64,000 bases of DNA, taken from assembly GCA_963575745.1 (NCBI GenBank), contig CAUYUJ010022530.1:52308-116307 (forward strand). Direction: 5' to 3'. The notes under the pieces were generated by a model. The model did not search any database. It was not told the origin of the DNA and worked only from the letters and a program-made list of their open reading frames with translations. Made by a program: the position numbers and the translations under genes. The stretch comes from Prorocentrum cordatum. Lineage: Eukaryota > Sar > Dinophyceae > Prorocentrales > Prorocentraceae. Every line of letters begins with the position of its first letter. The first letter of the stretch is position 1. Of this stretch, positions 60,761 to 64,000 are shown piece after piece.

Positions 60761-61860
60761 GCGGTGGTAGCCAGAGGGCTCATGAGTCCTGGGTGGAGTC
60801 GCGTTGATGTGCGCCGGCTGTGTCTTGGTGCCACTTTCATGTGGCCGAGGTGGGCGCAGATCAAGCGCGGCGGCGGCGGCTTGGTGGAGGTCGGGTACGT
60901 TGGTGAGGTCGTGCTGGTGCTGGAGAGCGGGTGGCAATGCGCGCCTCAGGACAGCCGCGATCGGCTCCGTCGGAAGGAACGGAACTGCCACTGTCAAGTT
61001 CCTCTCTTGCAGTGCACCTTGGAGGGGAGTGGATCCGCCATAGGTACGTCGGTTTGCAGATGTCGCACCCTTTGCGTCGATGTCCAGGTCGCCTCGCACG
61101 GAGCCCGAGCGGTCGTCGCGCGGTTGTCGTATCTGGCTGAAACAGGCGTTGCGCGGTCCACGGCTGCCCCGCCGCCCCTCTCAACAGCCAGGCTTGCTGG
61201 GCTATCCCTTATCCCCCTGGAGGTTAGCTATGCTGGCGTTGCCTCGGTTTCCCCGCTGGCACGCGTAATCGCTAGGTTGCTGCAGGGGTTGTCCGAGGAG
61301 ATGCGTGGTCGGCTGTCTGTGCGACGCTGGTAAGAAAAGGGGGCATTGCTGCTCGTTGAATGCCAGTTCGGCGTTGGTAGCGGGGTCGTGCAGTGGGCGG
61401 TGCACGTCCGGTTCTGGCGCGGTCGGCTGTCGCGAAGTTAGTCGTTCCAGGTGTAATGCGCTCTGGCGTTGACCCTCCTCGTGAGGTGTCGTTGAGTCTA
61501 TGGCTTTGCTGGCCTCAGTGACGGTGGTGCCCCCAATGCCACCGTCCCTCGTCAGTTTTCTTTGGGTCTGGTCGCTGACGCCCCCGTCGATGCCGCCGTT
61601 GTCGTTGTCGTCGTGGTGGTTCACGGGAATGGTGTTCCTCTCATCTGCTGGGCCCACTGCGCCCTGGCCGTTGTCCGCGGCGAAGCGCGCTGAACGTCGC
61701 GGTGCTGACTGAGGTCGGCCAGTCGGCCTTATTCCGCGCGCCGTCGGTTTACGCGAACTTCTTCAGGTGGCTGGGCGGGAGACTTCGGCGGCAGCGATGC
61801 TGATCTTTTCGGTGGGGTGCCAATGTGGAAGGCCATTGCTGTTCGGAAGTCGATCGGCGT
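60760..61860 (-). pseudogene. Region between gag-like coiled coil and RNase H
   Basis: Fragments at 61202-61657 (Asp/Asn/Gly-rich NHHDDNDNGGIDGG, then charged sequence) and 60659-61099. The start of the RNase H domain (first strand, expected Asp) should lie here but is not recognisable. No other motif. Confidence 0.35.
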
Positions 61861-63955
61861 CATGCGCTCCATTGGCGTTCATTTGGCGGTGTGCATGGTG
61901 TCGTTTCGGCTGGTTGGTCTGGCGGCCCCTGCTCGTCTTCCATCGGCGCTGGGGCCTCGTCCCCGTTGAAGTCGCCGCGCTGGATGCGGAGCTTTTCCAT
62001 CCAACTGAGGTAGCAGTCGTCGTTCTTCGGCTGCGTTGAGGCTGGTTCCCACGGCGCGACTTGAGGAAGTATCTGTTCTTCGAACGGCTCAGGGCTTGCA
62101 GTTTGAGTGATCCCATCAGCGTCTGGCAAGGTGGCTGAGTGCTCGCCTTCTGAACAGGTCCTTCTCGCGCTGGCAGTCCTCTCTCTGGGCCTGGGCGGCG
62201 CGGTCCTCCGGAGCCAGGGATGACGATATGCTGTGCTCCTGGGTCGACTTCTTGTAGCCTGTTCTCTGTGGCTCCTGAAGGAAGAAGGCAACAATGGGGC
62301 GCGGGTCGTCGCCCCTGAACTGGTTGGCGAGGTCGTGGGCGATGTCTGCTTCTCGTTCCTGCTGCATAGCATGGATCGCTGCGTGGGCGTCCTCGAGCTG
62401 TCTTGCTCGTCGCTGCATTTGCGTCTCTGTGACACGTTGCTTGTTGCGTAGCTGCTGGAGGAGTTGCTCCTGCGACTCGATGGAGGTTTTTGCGGCGTTG
62501 AGCCGGTGGTGGTCGCAATGTATGCTTTCCGCTTGTAGCTCCGCTGTCGCCGCGTAAGCCTCTCTGTGCTGGTGGAGCTGGGTGATGTGGTTCTGCGCGT
62601 CCTCGGTCCGTCCCTCCAGTGCCCGGATGATCTCGGTCTCGTCATGGTGCTGCTTCTCGTCGGTCTGCATGATCTGCTATTGCTCGTGGATCTCGTTCTC
62701 GGGGTAGCTGGCCCCTTGCTCTAAGAGGTTGTCGTTGTGCTGGATGTGCTTGCGTGCTTGGTCCTCGACGTTCGCGTTCTTGGCTTCCGCTGTTGCGAGT
62801 TCTTGTCGCAGTTGTTATTGTGCCTCCTGTTGGTCATGCAGTTGATGGGCTGCGTTCCTTGTCTGCTGTAGGTCGTTCATGCTGATCTGTTGTTGGTGCT
62901 CTAGGTTCTGCGTAGCTTCGTCTTTCTCTCCTGAGCTCTTCTCTACGTTGTTGTACTTGGTGAGCGCGTCCGCAACGCGTGGCTGCCGTGGTCGATGCAT
63001 TTGTAGTCGCGTTTCTTCCCAGGTTCTTCGCGCGCAGGAAGGTCTCGCAGTATTGTTTTGATTATTGTGAAATTTTGTTGTTGTGGTCGGCGGCCTGGTG
63101 CATGATGTCGTTGGCCTCGCGGAGCTCGTTCGTGAGGTTCTCGATGGCAATGTTGCGTGTGTCGGTCTTGTGCGCGCCATGGTCTGCGACCTTCTCGGAT
63201 GCGTTTTTGATGGCGTGGATATCTTTCCTGTGCCCCTCTATCTGGTCCTTACCTTCGCAGCGTTGGAGCCTGTGGTAGCTTTCCTTTTCGTTCTTGTGGT
63301 GGGGCTCCTTCGCTTCCTCGAGCTGGTAGGCGATGGCTTCTGGCTGCGCAGCATGGCCTCACTGCGCTTCAGCTGTCTGCTGTGATTCTTGGAGCTTGTC
63401 GCAGCTCATTGACGGTGGATGCCTCCGTCGGTGCCTGAGTCGCTGGCGGTGCTGGTGGTATTTCTCCGCCGATGTATCCTCGGTGACGTCTCCCCATGTT
63501 GGGTGCTGGGGTGTCGGGGCGTCGTTGCTGCGCGCGCCCCCTGGGCGTCGCTGCTGAGTCTACGTCTGCATCGTCGTCCGAGTCGCCCCCCCTGATGCTA
63601 TAGTGGAGCCTTCGAAGTTGGCGACGTCGGTCTTCCAGTATTGTGGCCTATTGCTGGAGCTCCTCCAGCTCCTGTTGTGAGTCGCCCATCTGGGTGGCTG
63701 TGTCGTTGATCATGCTCTCGACCTTTCTTCGCTTGTCCTCTGCGTCGTCCGAGTATAGGAGCATGGACTTCTGTAGTCGGATATTGGCGACGATTCCGTC
63801 GAAGTCGTAATCGTCGTTGGCGTGTCGTTGGATGGCGGTACTGAGGTCGTCGGTGTCCGATTTGCAATTCTTACGGTACTCCTTGAACCTGTCGTAGCGG
63901 TGCATCGGGGGCGGTCCGTTCCAGTGCTGCTGTTTCTGGCTTCGGTGAGGGTCAT
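61763..63955 (-). pseudogene. Coiled-coil gag-like region of the LINE-like element
   Basis: Frames 63648-63905 (DAEDKRRKVESMINDTATQM, GDSQQELEELQQ), 62815-63180 (SSGEKDEATQNLEHQQQ), and 62116-62670 (184 codons: ESQEQLLQQLRNKQRVTETQ, MQRRARQLEDAHAAIHAMQQ, EREADIAHDLANQF) form a long heptad-rich coiled coil. After a shift near 62.15 kb it continues as ASPEPFEEQILPQVAPWEP and LSWMEKLRIQRGDFNGDE (61860-62645). Such coiled-coil proteins commonly occupy the ORF1 position of LINEs. The element may extend beyond the window edge. Confidence 0.45.
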
Positions 63956-64000
63956 GGGGGTGATGTTGGCAACCGTATCTTTTCTCTTCTCCTGTCTACG

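Noticed and set aside
1-64000. CRISPR arrays, bacterial operons, ribosome binding sites, rRNA genes
   Set aside because: The window is eukaryotic nuclear DNA. Tandem repeats here lack the unique-spacer pattern of CRISPR, and no rRNA segment was recognised.

Overview
The window looks like dinoflagellate nuclear DNA. On the minus strand at 38272-38293 there is a near-perfect copy (21 of 22 bases by eye) of the dinoflagellate trans-spliced leader. It sits 66 bases upstream of the first ATG of an intronless ORF built from a repeat (ACEK...EP...SYS) that resembles the pentatricopeptide repeats I know from dinoflagellates. High GC, abundant polypurine and GAT microsatellites, many small foldback elements and intact or decayed retroelements agree with this. 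One 100-N assembly gap lies at 10354-10453. Ordinary host genes are nearly absent, and most long open frames here are microsatellite translations or wrong-frame readings of GC-rich DNA.

Layout. 0-17.5 kb is repeat-rich intergenic DNA: GGA/TCC tracts, several families of 60-200 bp inverted-repeat (MITE or foldback) elements, an eight-copy 73-bp satellite at 11.5-12.1 kb, and a 1-kb foldback around a minisatellite at 12.6-13.6 kb. 18.08-24.96 kb is a nearly complete tyrosine-recombinase (DIRS/PAT/Ngaro-type) retrotransposon. It has split direct repeats (A1 - ORFs - B1 A2 - B2 A3 - B3), a gag-like ORF, a single in-frame TAG, an RT-RNase H-methyltransferase-like ORF, and a tyrosine recombinase ORF nested in another frame. 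It is flanked by two inverted copies of an 18-bp minisatellite module. 25.7-36.7 kb is satellite DNA (AAGCTC arrays, a 1.7-kb CAGCCT array with a 156-bp higher-order period, a second 73-bp satellite, a GAT array). 37.16-38.29 kb is the spliced-leader-tagged repeat gene. 38.3-50.1 kb is again microsatellites and MITEs, including a 160-bp terminal-inverted-repeat family, one copy of which starts with a consensus splice donor and is flanked by a 13-bp direct repeat.

50.8-64.0 kb differs: no microsatellites and lower GC. It carries a decayed minus-strand non-LTR (LINE-like) retrotransposon whose remains read, 5' to 3', coiled-coil gag-like region, RNase H, endonuclease, reverse transcriptase, paired C-terminal zinc fingers, and an EHP...PT..L domain. 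That last domain resembles the C-terminal methyltransferase-like half of the tyrosine-recombinase element. Further downstream lie a second RNase H-like region and a WW domain cut by TGA at its second Trp position. All alignments and periods were done by eye.
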